Positions 25,710 to 34,604 are shown, numbered from the stretch's first letter. The stretch: DNA of 64,000 nt from Bacteroidota bacterium (GCA_018267825.1 JAFDXR010000006.1:1-64000), one strand, 5' to 3'. The notes: generated from the sequence alone by a model not told the origin. Made by a program: numbers and translations.

Positions 25710-27474
25710 TCGTTTTAAAATATACCATAAGGTTATTGACTGGTTGCATAGCAAACTAAACGCCCAGCAATTCATTATTTTTTCCAGCATCCTTGTAGGC
25801 CTAACTGCGGGGCTTGGCGCGGTAGCACTCAAAATGGCGGTGCACTACCTCCAGGTATTTTTATCCGACGCCAGTATCACCGGCAAGTATACCATGATTG
25901 CATTTCCGTTTATCGGGATCGGTTTATCGGCATTATTCATTCGTTACATCAATCACAAAAAACTGGGCAAAGGCATTGCCAATATTATTCACTCTATTGC
26001 CAGGCGTTCTTCGCTTCTGCCACGCGACCAGATGTATTCGCATATTGTAACATCGGCGGTGACCGTTGGCTTCGGTGGTTCAGCCGGCCTTGAGTCGCCT
26101 ATTGTTACAACCGGTGCAGCAATTGGCTCCAATTATTCGCGCACCTATAAAATGAATTACAAAGAGCGCACCCTGCTCCTGGCTTGTGGTGCAGCAGCCG
26201 GTATTGCCGGTGCTTTCGACACACCTATAGCCGGCGTGCTGTTTGTGATGGAGGTCATCCTTATTGAAACGGGTATTTCCTCATTTATTCCATTAATTAT
26301 TGCTTCTGCCACAGGAGCACTGTGTTCCAAAATAATACTGCATGGCGATGTGCTTTTGTTTTTTAAGCTGAAGCAGGCTTTCAATTACCAGAATGTTCCT
26401 TTTTACATTATCCTTGGCTTGCTGGCCGGGCTGGTATCGGTAATGTATGCGCGCATTTTCCATAAAACGGAACAGTTCTTCCTCAAATACAAGGAGGCCG
26501 GCTTGCTCAAATGGTTTGTGGGTTGCAGCATTCTGGGTGTCCTCATCTTATTTTTTCCGGCCTTATATGGCGAGGGTTATGCGGGCATTAAAGCCCTGGC
26601 AGAGCAGAATATTCAAAAGGTTTTCAGCACCGGCATTCTTGGTGAACATAGTACACTCCTTGGTATATTAGTTCTATCGGTAGCCATACTTTTCCTAAAA
26701 CCGATTGCTGTAGCCTGCACGATCGGGGCCGGTGGTAATGGGGGGAACTTTGCCCCTTCCCTGTTTATGGGTGCATTTCTGGGATTTGCATTTTCGACGG
26801 TTCTCCGTGAACTCGGTATCTGTGATCTGCCGGTAAGTAATTTCACCATCGTTGCAATGGCCGGTATTCTAAGTGGTATTTTTCATGCACCCCTTACAGG
26901 TATCTTCCTCATTGCTGAGATCACAGGCGGTTATGAACTCATCATTCCGCTCATGATCGTATCGGCACTCAGTTATGCTATTTCCAAATACTTCATGCCT
27001 TTAAATCTCGACATGAAGAAGCTGGCTGAAAAAGATAAAATTATCACTACCGATACCGACAGTTTTATTTTAAGCAAGATCGATCTCAAGGGCATGATCG
27101 AAAATGACTTCATCCCCGTGCAGCAAACAGCAACGCTTGGCGACCTAGTCAAAATTATTTCGTCATCCAACCGGAATATTTACCCGGTACTTGATAAGGA
27201 CAATCATTTACGCGGCATTGTGCAGCTCGACATGATCCGCGAACTTATCTTCAAACAGGAAATGTATGAGAAACTGAAAGTAAAAGAGCTCATGCGGAAA
27301 CCACTCGCCATTATCGATGAGAATGATACACCGCACAGCATCATGAAAAAATTCGATGCCAGCCAGTTATGGAATCTGCCAGTGGTGAGGCATGGCGAAT
27401 ACATTGGTTTCATTTCCAAATCAGGCATGCTGGAACAATACCGCGAAGATTTACTGAAGCATATTTACACATAA
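25696..27474 (+). CDS. ClC-family chloride channel/transporter with CBS domains
   Basis: A 592-residue membrane protein. About 18 helical segments carry the ClC signatures GGSAGLESP (gating glutamate) and GGNFAPSLFMG; two CBS domains follow (about 450-590). The position that is E203 in the E. coli antiporter, after the conserved Glu in FVMEVI, is Val here, so proton coupling may differ. It begins with GTG and overlaps the uvrC end by 14 nt, implying co-transcription. Whether it is a channel or an antiporter cannot be read from sequence alone. Confidence 0.88.
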   Translation: MNTFDRFKIYHKVIDWLHSKLNAQQFIIFSSILVGLTAGLGAVALKMAVHYLQVFLSDASITGKYTMIAFPFIGIGLSALFIRYINHKKLGKGIANIIHSIARRSSLLPRDQMYSHIVTSAVTVGFGGSAGLESPIVTTGAAIGSNYSRTYKMNYKERTLLLACGAAAGIAGAFDTPIAGVLFVMEVILIETGISSFIPLIIASATGALCSKIILHGDVLLFFKLKQAFNYQNVPFYIILGLLAGLVSVMYARIFHKTEQFFLKYKEAGLLKWFVGCSILGVLILFFPALYGEGYAGIKALAEQNIQKVFSTGILGEHSTLLGILVLSVAILFLKPIAVACTIGAGGNGGNFAPSLFMGAFLGFAFSTVLRELGICDLPVSNFTIVAMAGILSGIFHAPLTGIFLIAEITGGYELIIPLMIVSALSYAISKYFMPLNLDMKKLAEKDKIITTDTDSFILSKIDLKGMIENDFIPVQQTATLGDLVKIISSSNRNIYPVLDKDNHLRGIVQLDMIRELIFKQEMYEKLKVKELMRKPLAIIDENDTPHSIMKKFDASQLWNLPVVRHGEYIGFISKSGMLEQYREDLLKHIYT

Positions 27475-27613
27475 AAAGGGGGACCGAATAGCCACCTTAG
27501 GCAGTTTTTTCATGATCAGAATCGAATGCTCTTTTCTAGCGGCCTAAATGCGGAATAACGCGTTCGACTCCTATGGAGCCTCCTGCCTGATCTTTTATAC
27601 TTGCGTTAATGAC

Positions 27614-27958
27614 GTTAAGCCCCTACGGGGCTGCCGTGTTTGGATTAAACTATTGTGTGAATTTTCGAGTTGAAAGCTTATGCAGGATACATGATCCATG
27701 GCCCCGGCGGGGCCAAATATTATTAATAGCCATCCGTCATAGCTCTCTCATTGCTCCGTAGGAGTAAAACATTTATTCGCAAGTTCACCCGAGTACCTTC
27801 TTTTTTGTGTTGATAAAGAAAGAGGTGGAGAGATCAGGGATGGATACATTTTTTTACTTGTTGGTGATAACACCAACAAGGGCATAAAACTAATCCCGGA
27901 AATATTCGACACCTCCGGAGCCGCAGACAGTACAACCATGTTTACTTATATTAATAAT
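27614..27958. repeat. 345-bp tandem repeat, copy A
   Basis: It begins GTTAAGCCCCTACGGGGC, has a GGCCCCGGCGGGGCC palindrome near 27700, then TTGCTCCGTAGGAGTAAAAC and a well-conserved 200-bp block that includes GGTGATAACACCAACAAGG. The unit contains several small palindromes. Confidence 0.85.
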
Positions 27959-28305
27959 GTTAAGCCCCTACGGGGCCACTGTGTGTAGGGTTTAACGGTC
28001 ATTCCATTTTTCGAGAATGAAAATTCATGTGAAATGTATATGATCTCCGGCCCCAGCGGGGCCAAATATTATTAATAGCCATCCGTCATCTCTCTCTCAT
28101 TGCTCCGTAGGAGTAAAACATTTATTCGCAAGTTCACCCGAGTACCTTCTTTTTGTGTTGATAGAGAAAGAGGTGGAGAGATCAGGGATGGATGCATTTT
28201 TTGCTGGTTGGTGATAACACCAACAAGGGCATAAAACTAATCCCGGAAATATTCGACACCTCCGGAGCCGCAGACAGTACAATCATGTTTACTTATATTA
28301 ATAAT
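27959..28305. repeat. 345-bp tandem repeat, copy B
   Basis: Copy B follows copy A directly and is nearly identical from about 28063 onward; its first 90 bp are more diverged. The palindrome here is GGCCCCAGCGGGGCC. It encodes the same short minus-strand frame as copy A, with a few changes and no sign of coding constraint. Confidence 0.85.
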
Positions 28306-28460
28306 GTTAAGCCCCCTCCGGGGCTAGTGTTTGTGCCGGAGGAAATTGCCAGAGCGTGATCTTTCACATAAGATGCTTGGCCGCCCTGACCTCTAGGGGC
28401 TAAATATGATTAATCCGCAAGTTCAGATGGGATTCATTGCTCCGTAGGAGTAACACACAC
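28306..28460. repeat. 345-bp tandem repeat, partial copy C
   Basis: It starts GTTAAGCCCCCTCCGGGGC and ends with TTGCTCCGTAGGAGTAAC, but lacks the conserved 200-bp block. It is the most diverged copy, next to the terminator of the following gene. Confidence 0.7.
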
Positions 28461-28503
28461 ATATCTATTTACCTGACCACAGAAAAACCAATCATTCACG
28501 AAT

Positions 28504-28531
28504 ATAAAAAAGGCCGGAATTTCTTCCGGCC
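28504..28531 (-). terminator. Rho-independent terminator after the 28556 gene
   Basis: An 8-bp stem (GGCCGGAA/TTCCGGCC) with a 4-nt loop is followed on the minus strand by six T. Confidence 0.85.
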
Positions 28532-28555
28532 ATAATTAATACTAAGCAGTCTCTT

Positions 28556-29200
28556 TTATTTTTTAAGCAGTTTAAACGCATGCGACCAGCGGTTTTCCAA
28601 AAAGCCCGGAATGCACCATAACATACAGAGTGGCTCAATAGCCCTGGCAGCTTCTGCTTTACCCATGTCTTCAATTTCCCAGCCAAATGCCACCAGAATT
28701 TCTTTCACCTGTTGTTTGGCTGCGTCGTTGTTGCCACAGATAAACATGCTTGGTTTTACGCCTCCAAAATCAGGATCCACCATAAAAGCGCTGCCAACAC
28801 TATTAAATGCCTTAACAAAGTGTGCGGTGGCAAACTGCGCCTGCAGCTGCTCCATGAGCGAACCATCCGGGCTTGTGAAAAATTTCAGCACACCGTTTTG
28901 TGGCGGCGCATCGGCGATGGGGTTCGTGGCATCAATGATCGTTTTACCATTAAGGTTCGCCAGCCCAGCCAGTTTCAGGGCATCTCCTGCAATATTTCCT
29001 TTTGTAGCCAGCACCAGTATCTCCCCGAACCGGGCGGTTTCTTCGAAAGAGGCCACTTTTGCTTTCGGGTTTTTCTCAAGCCAGGCATTCAGCTTGGCTG
29101 TATCACGTGTACCGATGGTTACTTCGTAACCGTGTTTTATGAAACCTGCAGCCAATACCTGGCCTACAGCTCCTGAACCAATGATTCCTATTTTTTTCAT
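28556..29200 (-). CDS. NAD(P)-binding oxidoreductase, F420-dependent-NADP-reductase family
   Basis: A 214-residue Rossmann protein with GSGAVGQVLAAGF near the N-terminus and the family pattern TIIDATNPI and AHFVKAFNSVGS. It resembles F420-dependent NADP reductases, but such proteins in Bacteroidota usually act on other substrates, since F420 is not made there. It is preceded by a MarR gene and a 14-bp palindrome in the 46-bp gap, which suggests control by that regulator. A strong terminator follows. Confidence 0.82.
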   Translation of the reverse strand: MKKIGIIGSGAVGQVLAAGFIKHGYEVTIGTRDTAKLNAWLEKNPKAKVASFEETARFGEILVLATKGNIAGDALKLAGLANLNGKTIIDATNPIADAPPQNGVLKFFTSPDGSLMEQLQAQFATAHFVKAFNSVGSAFMVDPDFGGVKPSMFICGNNDAAKQQVKEILVAFGWEIEDMGKAEAARAIEPLCMLWCIPGFLENRWSHAFKLLKK

Positions 29201-29216
29201 GAAAATTTTATTATTG

Positions 29217-29230
29217 TTTGTACATACAAA
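29217..29230. promoter_or_regulatory. Candidate MarR operator
   Basis: A perfect 14-bp palindrome (TTTGTA-CA-TACAAA) lies in the 46-bp gap between marR and the oxidoreductase. MarR proteins bind such dyads. It may control the oxidoreductase alone or an operon. Confidence 0.4.
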
Positions 29231-29246
29231 TAAACAACGAAAAAAA

Positions 29247-29675
29247 TTAACTACCTAATTTTCTGTTTGCATAAATCACTTTATCGGTCAGAACTTTACT
29301 TTCTTTCTCTCCAAGTACTTCTACATAGCGTGTATAAAGGCTTTGCCAGGCTTTGGTAATTGTTTTTTCGATAGCCAGCGACTTTTTAGTAGGATAAAGC
29401 AGGGAAAACTTACCCGAAACTTCGCGGGTGATGTATCCTTTCTGTTCCAGTTTCTCGATCAGGCGTGTAATAGTGCTTGGTGTCAGCTGCATGATTTTGG
29501 CTACTTCGCCGGAGAGGATGCCTGGTTTTTTATTGACCGACATCAGAATAAAGGCGTATGAGGGAGACAGACCTGTTACGGCAAATTCTTCTTCAGCCAT
29601 CTTGGTGATCTGCCGCGACAAAGCGTTTACTGAGTAAAACAGGCAGTTACAGTATGGCGAATCGTTTGAGTTCAT
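29247..29675 (-). CDS. MarR-family transcriptional regulator
   Basis: A 142-residue winged-helix protein with the MarR pattern (AEEEFAVTGLSPSYAFILM, GEVAKIMQLTPSTITRLIEKLEQKGYI). The wing is rather short. Two cysteines near the N-terminus (YCNCLFYS) could sense oxidation as in OhrR-like members. It lies just upstream of the oxidoreductase on the same strand and probably represses it. Confidence 0.88.
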   Translation of the reverse strand: MNSNDSPYCNCLFYSVNALSRQITKMAEEEFAVTGLSPSYAFILMSVNKKPGILSGEVAKIMQLTPSTITRLIEKLEQKGYITREVSGKFSLLYPTKKSLAIEKTITKAWQSLYTRYVEVLGEKESKVLTDKVIYANRKLGS

Positions 29676-29708
29676 TTTAAAGCAGGAAGGTACATATATA
29701 TTAACGGA

Positions 29709-30968
29709 TCAATTTCCCATCACGGGTTTTGAATCAATGGATTTGGCATCGAGTGCATCACGCAGACCATTGCCGACAAGCATAAAGGCCAATACCAGAA
29801 TCATAATGGCAATACCCGGTGCAAATGCCAGGTAGGCTGCATCAAGCAATACATAGCCCTGGTGCGCATTAATCATTTGTCCCCACGATGGTGTTGGTGG
29901 TTGTGCTCCGATACCTAAGAAACTAAGACCGGCTTCGGTTAAAATAGCTGTTGCAAAATTTGAAGCGGCAATTACCACCACGGGTCCCATAACATTGGGC
30001 AATACGTGTTTGGTGATGATCCGCATGTGTTTATACCCTAAAGCACGTCCGGCTTCAATAAACTCTTTTTCACGAAGACTCAGGATCTGGCCGCGGATCA
30101 GACGGGCCACATCCACCCACATGGTGAGCCCAACCGCAATAAATACCTGCACAATCCCTTTACCGAGTACCAGTGTAATGGCAATAACGAGTAATAAAGT
30201 CGGGATCGACCAAACCACGTTGATCAGCCACATGATCACATCATCGATCCAGCCCCTGAAATAACCGGCAATGGCGCCCATTAAAATACCGATAACAATC
30301 GAAATGAATACCGATACGAAACCTACTGCCAGGGAAATGCGTGTCCCGATCAGCAGGCGGCTCAGCAGATCGCGTCCGGCAAGATCAGTTCCCAGGATAT
30401 AATTACGGTATACCACGTTTTCTTTCCGGATTTTCTGTTGCAGGTCGCTTACTTTTACTTTTAATTTCTCACCACTGCTCAATTGATAAAACTCGACGGT
30501 ACCGTGGGCGGTATCGTTTACAATAGGGTAATTCGTATTCACATCATAAACCACATCGGCCACATTGATGCGTGAAATTTCTCCTTTATTCGGATCGTTG
30601 CCGGTATACTCCTCAGCCACGAGATCAAAGCCATTGAAATAATAAAGATAGATGGGTATGCCTGAATAATCACTGACTTCGCCATTCATCATTTTCATGA
30701 AAAAATTACGTTCATGACTCAGTTCATTTTTCTTAACCATCAGCATTTTAGCCTTGAATCCCGGTTTCTTGATATGAAGTTCCGGTTTCTGGTCATTGGC
30801 AAAAGGTGTCTGATCGGGCGTAATGGCAAAACCAAGAATAGAAATAATTGTTGCCAGTATAATCATGGCAAGGCCAAAGAGGCTTAGCTTACTTCGCTTA
30901 AAGCGCCGCCAGGTCTGTGCGCTCAGTGACTCTGAAACGAAGTCGCTATGTTTTTTCTTAAATAACAC
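29709..30968 (-). CDS. ABC transporter permease, OppC/DppC-like (orphan)
   Basis: A 419-residue protein with the BPD-type permease domain (six helices, about residues 195-400) and the EAA loop (EFIEAGRALGYKHMRIITKHVLPN). A large N-terminal periplasmic insert (about 45-180) follows the first helix, which is typical of Bacteroidota OppC-like proteins. It begins with GTG directly after the stop of the GT2 gene, so it is co-transcribed with it. No partner permease, ATPase or binding protein is in the window. Confidence 0.82.
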   Translation of the reverse strand: MLFKKKHSDFVSESLSAQTWRRFKRSKLSLFGLAMIILATIISILGFAITPDQTPFANDQKPELHIKKPGFKAKMLMVKKNELSHERNFFMKMMNGEVSDYSGIPIYLYYFNGFDLVAEEYTGNDPNKGEISRINVADVVYDVNTNYPIVNDTAHGTVEFYQLSSGEKLKVKVSDLQQKIRKENVVYRNYILGTDLAGRDLLSRLLIGTRISLAVGFVSVFISIVIGILMGAIAGYFRGWIDDVIMWLINVVWSIPTLLLVIAITLVLGKGIVQVFIAVGLTMWVDVARLIRGQILSLREKEFIEAGRALGYKHMRIITKHVLPNVMGPVVVIAASNFATAILTEAGLSFLGIGAQPPTPSWGQMINAHQGYVLLDAAYLAFAPGIAIMILVLAFMLVGNGLRDALDAKSIDSKPVMGN

Positions 30969-32099
30969 TTAAAGGATCTTTCTGTTTTTCCATGTGGGTT
31001 TTAATATCATGGAAGATAAACCTATAACCGTTGCATACACCCAATAAATGCATTCGAACGGGAGCAGGAATATCAGCATGTATCTGATGCCCAAGAAATC
31101 TGAAGCTAAAAATAACAACAAAAAGTCAAAAACCGCCTTTGCTGCCATAAAAATAGACAAATAATAGATTAAGGCAGATTTCTGGAGGATTCCGACGATC
31201 AATGCCGGAAACAGCAGATTCGCTGCCACAATGATAAAACCGATGAATGTATTGATTTTATTGGAGTTATACTTTGCCTTATAAGCCCAGCGCAGGCGCT
31301 GATGAAACAATGCGCCTACACTCTTTACAAGGTAGGTTTTAGCCACGGCTTCCCGTGAAAACAGATAATGAATAGACCCGGCCGAGTACAATTTCTTAAT
31401 ATCCTCGAGCAAAAAAACGTCTTCCCCGGAAGCAATATCCACATGTGCATCATACCCTCCAACTGCTTCGAAAGCTTCTTTTTCGAAAGCCAGGTTGGCT
31501 CCGTTACACAAAAAAGGCTTTCTGATTCCTGCAAATCCGGCTGTAATACCGGTCAATGCAATGTTTTCAAGGATCTGAAAATAAGCCAGTGCGGAATAGC
31601 CGGTTCCGAAACCCAGTGGCAGAATAATAAAGCGTGGCTGCCTGTTCTCATAATAGTTGACAATGGTCTGCAGCCAGTGATCGCTTCGGCCAAACGTATC
31701 GGCATCGCTGGTTACAATCAGAGTGCCTTTTGCTGCTTTTACACCGGCTGCCAGGCAGCGCTTTTTTCCGGCGTGTTCCGGCTGATGAATCACGCGTATG
31801 TTTGTTCTGGCCTGGCTCGCAAAGGCTACAATTATTTCATAGGTTTCATCTTCCGAAGCATCATCCACGACAATAATCTCAAGCAGGTGAGCCGGATAAT
31901 CCTGGCGGCTAAGCTCTTTCAGGCAGGCTTCTATAGTGGTGGCTTCATTTTTTGCGGCGATAACAACGGAAACCTGTGTGCGGCAAACGTGATTACGTCC
32001 AGATTTGAAATATGTCAGACGCCCCCAGCCGATCATGGCCAGCGTTAAAACAAAGCCATACACGATAACAATGACGCCAAATATGCCTACCAGGATCAT
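30969..32099 (-). CDS. GT2-family membrane glycosyltransferase
   Basis: A 376-residue protein with an N-terminal membrane helix, a GT-A domain (VSVVIAAKNEATTI, DDASEDET, TSDADT as the DxD) and a QRLRW-like motif (FHQRLRWAYK), then C-terminal helices. It resembles processive or lipid-anchored sugar transferases. It overlaps the flippase-like gene by 4 nt, so the two probably make and handle one membrane glycolipid or polymer. The product is unknown. Confidence 0.87.
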   Translation of the reverse strand: MILVGIFGVIVIVYGFVLTLAMIGWGRLTYFKSGRNHVCRTQVSVVIAAKNEATTIEACLKELSRQDYPAHLLEIIVVDDASEDETYEIIVAFASQARTNIRVIHQPEHAGKKRCLAAGVKAAKGTLIVTSDADTFGRSDHWLQTIVNYYENRQPRFIILPLGFGTGYSALAYFQILENIALTGITAGFAGIRKPFLCNGANLAFEKEAFEAVGGYDAHVDIASGEDVFLLEDIKKLYSAGSIHYLFSREAVAKTYLVKSVGALFHQRLRWAYKAKYNSNKINTFIGFIIVAANLLFPALIVGILQKSALIYYLSIFMAAKAVFDFLLLFLASDFLGIRYMLIFLLPFECIYWVYATVIGLSSMILKPTWKNRKIL

Positions 32100-33055
32100 G
32101 TGAACTTTGTTTTGATAACGAATTTCTCTTTCAGAATGATAATATATCCTATGAGGCTCGGAAGCACAATATTAATAAGCCACAGCAGCGTCGATATGGT
32201 AACGAGTTTAACCGACTCTTCATCGCTCATATTGAAAACAAACAGCGCAATCGCCGCACGGATCGCAGGTTCAATAATGCTGATCATGGGGACGATGCTC
32301 GTAAGCATAAAGTAAATGCCCACACTGCATAAAAAAGATGACATAGGTGTTTCTACCTGCAGGCAGGCAAACAACAGGAAAAACTGGATCACAAATACAG
32401 TATAACGCCATACGGAACAAACAAAAAGCATCAGTAAACGGCGTAGCGGAAGTTCTACAGGTTCCTCCGGTTTATAGGGGCGAAGCCATTTCAGGGAAAA
32501 CAGCCATGACTGAAGAGCGCGGAAGCGGAAAATAACCAGAAGAAAAAGCAGCAGCAACAATCCGGAAAACAACAGGATGCCATATATCATGGGGCCGGCC
32601 TGGCCTGTATCACCGATACGCACCATAAAGGCAAGCACCCCGATCACAATGGTAACAGACAACTGCAACATGCCATTTACGAAATGAAGTACTGAAATCA
32701 GGGCGCGGTTCTCGGGTTTGAAAAAAAGAATTTTCGCTACAAATTCCGTCGATCGGCCCGGAGCCAGGTTACCTGTGCACACTCCTGCCATTACCGAACC
32801 GTATGCACGCCAAAAACCGATAGGTTCCACGCCTTTGGTGATCAGTCGCCATTTATACGCTTCAATACCCCAGTTCACAGGCATAAACAGGCAGCATGCT
32901 GCCAGGAGCCAGAGCGACACCGGATCATTCAAAAATCCAAATACAGATGCATTGTTTCCAAAGGCCGAACGCATCCGGAAATAGATAATACCGAAGCACA
33001 ATACACCTACTGATAATTTAATTGTATAGGCTAATATCTTTTTACGCTGACTCAA
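32096..33055 (-). CDS. Flippase-like/lysylphosphatidylglycerol-synthase-TM-like protein
   Basis: A 319-residue integral membrane protein with about eight helices, of the family once called UPF0104 (the transmembrane part of MprF, AglD-like). Members are linked to glycolipid synthesis and transport. It sits with the GT2 gene. It is divergent from ruvC with 35 bp between the starts. No soluble lysyl-transferase domain is present, so lysinylation is not expected. Confidence 0.8.
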   Translation of the reverse strand: MSQRKKILAYTIKLSVGVLCFGIIYFRMRSAFGNNASVFGFLNDPVSLWLLAACCLFMPVNWGIEAYKWRLITKGVEPIGFWRAYGSVMAGVCTGNLAPGRSTEFVAKILFFKPENRALISVLHFVNGMLQLSVTIVIGVLAFMVRIGDTGQAGPMIYGILLFSGLLLLLFLLVIFRFRALQSWLFSLKWLRPYKPEEPVELPLRRLLMLFVCSVWRYTVFVIQFFLLFACLQVETPMSSFLCSVGIYFMLTSIVPMISIIEPAIRAAIALFVFNMSDEESVKLVTISTLLWLINIVLPSLIGYIIILKEKFVIKTKFT

Positions 33056-33090
33056 ACAACCGGGCTTATTATGCCTTAAATTTACACATT

Positions 33091-33648
33091 ATGCGGCTTA
33101 CCGACAGGGTAATATTAGGGATTGACCCGGGAACCATTGTGATGGGTTACGGGCTTGTGCACATAAAAAACAACAAGCCGGAGCTATTAAGCCTGGGTGT
33201 GGTGAAACTCGATAAATACGAGGATCATGCCGTGCGCCTGAAGAAAATTTTCGAACGCACCATTTCCCTGATCGAAGAATATAAACCGGATGAACTGGCG
33301 ATTGAAGCGCCTTTTTTCGGAAAAAACGTTCAATCGATGCTGAAACTGGGTCGCGCGCAGGGTGTGGCCATTGCGGCTGCCCTATCGAAGGGAATGCCTG
33401 TAAATGAATACTCCCCGAAAAAAATCAAAATGAGTATTACCGGAAACGGAAATGCCTCCAAGGAGCAGGTTGCGGCCATGCTACAGAATATGCTTCAGTT
33501 TAAAAATGAGGATAAGTACCTGGATGCAACAGATGCTTTAGGAGCCGCTGTTTGTCATTACTTTCAGAATAAGACACCGGGCAGCGACAAGAAATCCTAT
33601 ACAGGCTGGAAAGCCTTTCTGACAGACAATCCGGCACGTAAGGCCTGA
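33091..33648 (+). CDS. ruvC: Holliday junction resolvase RuvC
   Basis: A 185-residue nuclease that cuts Holliday junctions with RuvAB. The four catalytic acids fit: D12 (LGIDPGT), E72 (AIEAPF), D145 and D148 (LDATDALG). I start it at the ATG at 33091, just after a TTAAATTTACAC box; an upstream in-frame ATG at 33022 would overlap the divergent gene and add an atypical tail. Confidence 0.95.
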   Translation: MRLTDRVILGIDPGTIVMGYGLVHIKNNKPELLSLGVVKLDKYEDHAVRLKKIFERTISLIEEYKPDELAIEAPFFGKNVQSMLKLGRAQGVAIAAALSKGMPVNEYSPKKIKMSITGNGNASKEQVAAMLQNMLQFKNEDKYLDATDALGAAVCHYFQNKTPGSDKKSYTGWKAFLTDNPARKA

Positions 33649-33656
33649 TATGTACT

Positions 33657-34052
33657 TTATTGGAATGCAGCAGCAATCGAAGCTGCAATCGCCTTAAATT
33701 CTTCTTTGGTAAGCTGGAGTTTTGGGTTTGAGAAGTTCATGTCGTGAACTCCCTGAATCGGAATCAGGTGCACATGGGCGTGTGGCACTTCAAGACCTAT
33801 AACGCTTACACCTACCCGCTTACAGTCTATTACACGGCCGATAGCTCTGGCCACACGGGCCGAAAAATTCATGAGTCCTTCGTAAGTCGCTGAATCGAGA
33901 TCGAAAATATAATCCACTTCTTTTTTAGGGATCACAAGGGTGTGTCCTTTTTTAAGGGGGAAAATATCCAGGAAAGCCAGGAACTCCTCATTCTCTGCTA
34001 CCTTGTAACATGGAATTTCGCCGGCTATTATTTTAGAAAAAATGCTTGCCAT
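33657..34052 (-). CDS. HIT-family nucleotide-binding protein
   Basis: A 131-residue protein with the histidine triad motif HAHVHLIP near residue 100 and the common start SIFSKIIAGEIPCYKV. Such proteins hydrolyse or bind nucleotide adducts. Its ATG overlaps the greA stop by 1 nt (TAATG), so the two are co-translated. Substrate unknown. Confidence 0.9.
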   Translation of the reverse strand: MASIFSKIIAGEIPCYKVAENEEFLAFLDIFPLKKGHTLVIPKKEVDYIFDLDSATYEGLMNFSARVARAIGRVIDCKRVGVSVIGLEVPHAHVHLIPIQGVHDMNFSNPKLQLTKEEFKAIAASIAAAFQ

Positions 34053-34525
34053 TAAAGGGTAATTTCCATAATCTGGAATGGGATAACACCGGCAGGTACG
34101 GTAATTTCGACTTTATCGCCTACTTTTTTACCAACGAGTCCTTTACCGATCGGTGAATCGATCGATATTTTACCGGATTTAAGATCTGCTTCATTTTCTG
34201 CCACCAGTGTGTACTTCATTTCCATGTTGTTTTTCATGTTTTTGATCTTCACGGTGGTAAGGATACTCACTTTGCTCGTATCGAGTTGTGAGCCGTCTAC
34301 AATACGGGCATTGGCCAGAATTTCTTTCAGTTTGGCTATTTTAAGTTCCAGAAGACCCTGTGCTTCTTTTGCAGCATCATACTCGGCATTCTCAGATAAG
34401 TCGCCTTTATCACGGGCTTCTGCAATCTGCCTGATCACATTTTTACGTTCAACTGATTCCAGCTGATACAATTCATCTTTCAGTTTTTGTAATCCTTCTT
34501 CTGTGTAATATGCAATGGTTGCCAT
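34052..34525 (-). CDS. greA: Transcription elongation factor GreA
   Basis: A 157-residue protein with the coiled-coil head (GLQKLKDELYQLESVERKNV, DLSENAEYDAAKEAQ) with the acidic tip Asp/Glu pair, and a C-terminal globular domain. It rescues stalled RNA polymerase by stimulating transcript cleavage. The preceding terminator separates it from the PorV-like gene. It has a strong Shine-Dalgarno (AAAGGAGGT, 5 nt before ATG), rare in this genome. Confidence 0.95.
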   Translation of the reverse strand: MATIAYYTEEGLQKLKDELYQLESVERKNVIRQIAEARDKGDLSENAEYDAAKEAQGLLELKIAKLKEILANARIVDGSQLDTSKVSILTTVKIKNMKNNMEMKYTLVAENEADLKSGKISIDSPIGKGLVGKKVGDKVEITVPAGVIPFQIMEITL

Positions 34526-34530
34526 CTGTA

Positions 34531-34539
34531 ACCTCCTTT
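34531..34539 (-). promoter_or_regulatory. Strong Shine-Dalgarno of greA
   Basis: AAAGGAGGT is 5 nt upstream of the greA ATG. Almost no other gene of this window has such a site, in line with Bacteroidota in general. Confidence 0.7.
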
Positions 34540-34573
34540 AAAAAATAAAAGAATCCCGAATATAATTCGGGAC
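34540..34573 (-). terminator. Rho-independent terminator after the PorV-like gene
   Basis: An 8-bp stem (TCCCGAAT/ATTCGGGA) with a short loop and a T-rich tail on the minus strand lies between the PorV-like gene and greA. Confidence 0.75.
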
Positions 34574-34604
34574 TCCTTATGATCAACAAAACAAATTTAA
34601 TAAA

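Larger units (their letters stand above)
27475..28503. other. Non-coding region filled with repeats
   Basis: No gene is supported. Most of the stretch is two full and one partial copy of a 345-bp unit, and the opening 140 bp hold a related degenerate piece (CTCCTATGGAG). Short open frames here are products of the repeat. Confidence 0.8.

Noticed and set aside
27748-27939. Short minus-strand frame, and its near twin at 28097-28282
   Set aside because: Both are translations of the tandem 345-bp repeat; differences between the copies do not favour silent sites and there is no family match.
27614-28460. CRISPR array
   Set aside because: Repeat units are about 345 bp and contiguous, without short repeats and unique spacers; no cas genes.
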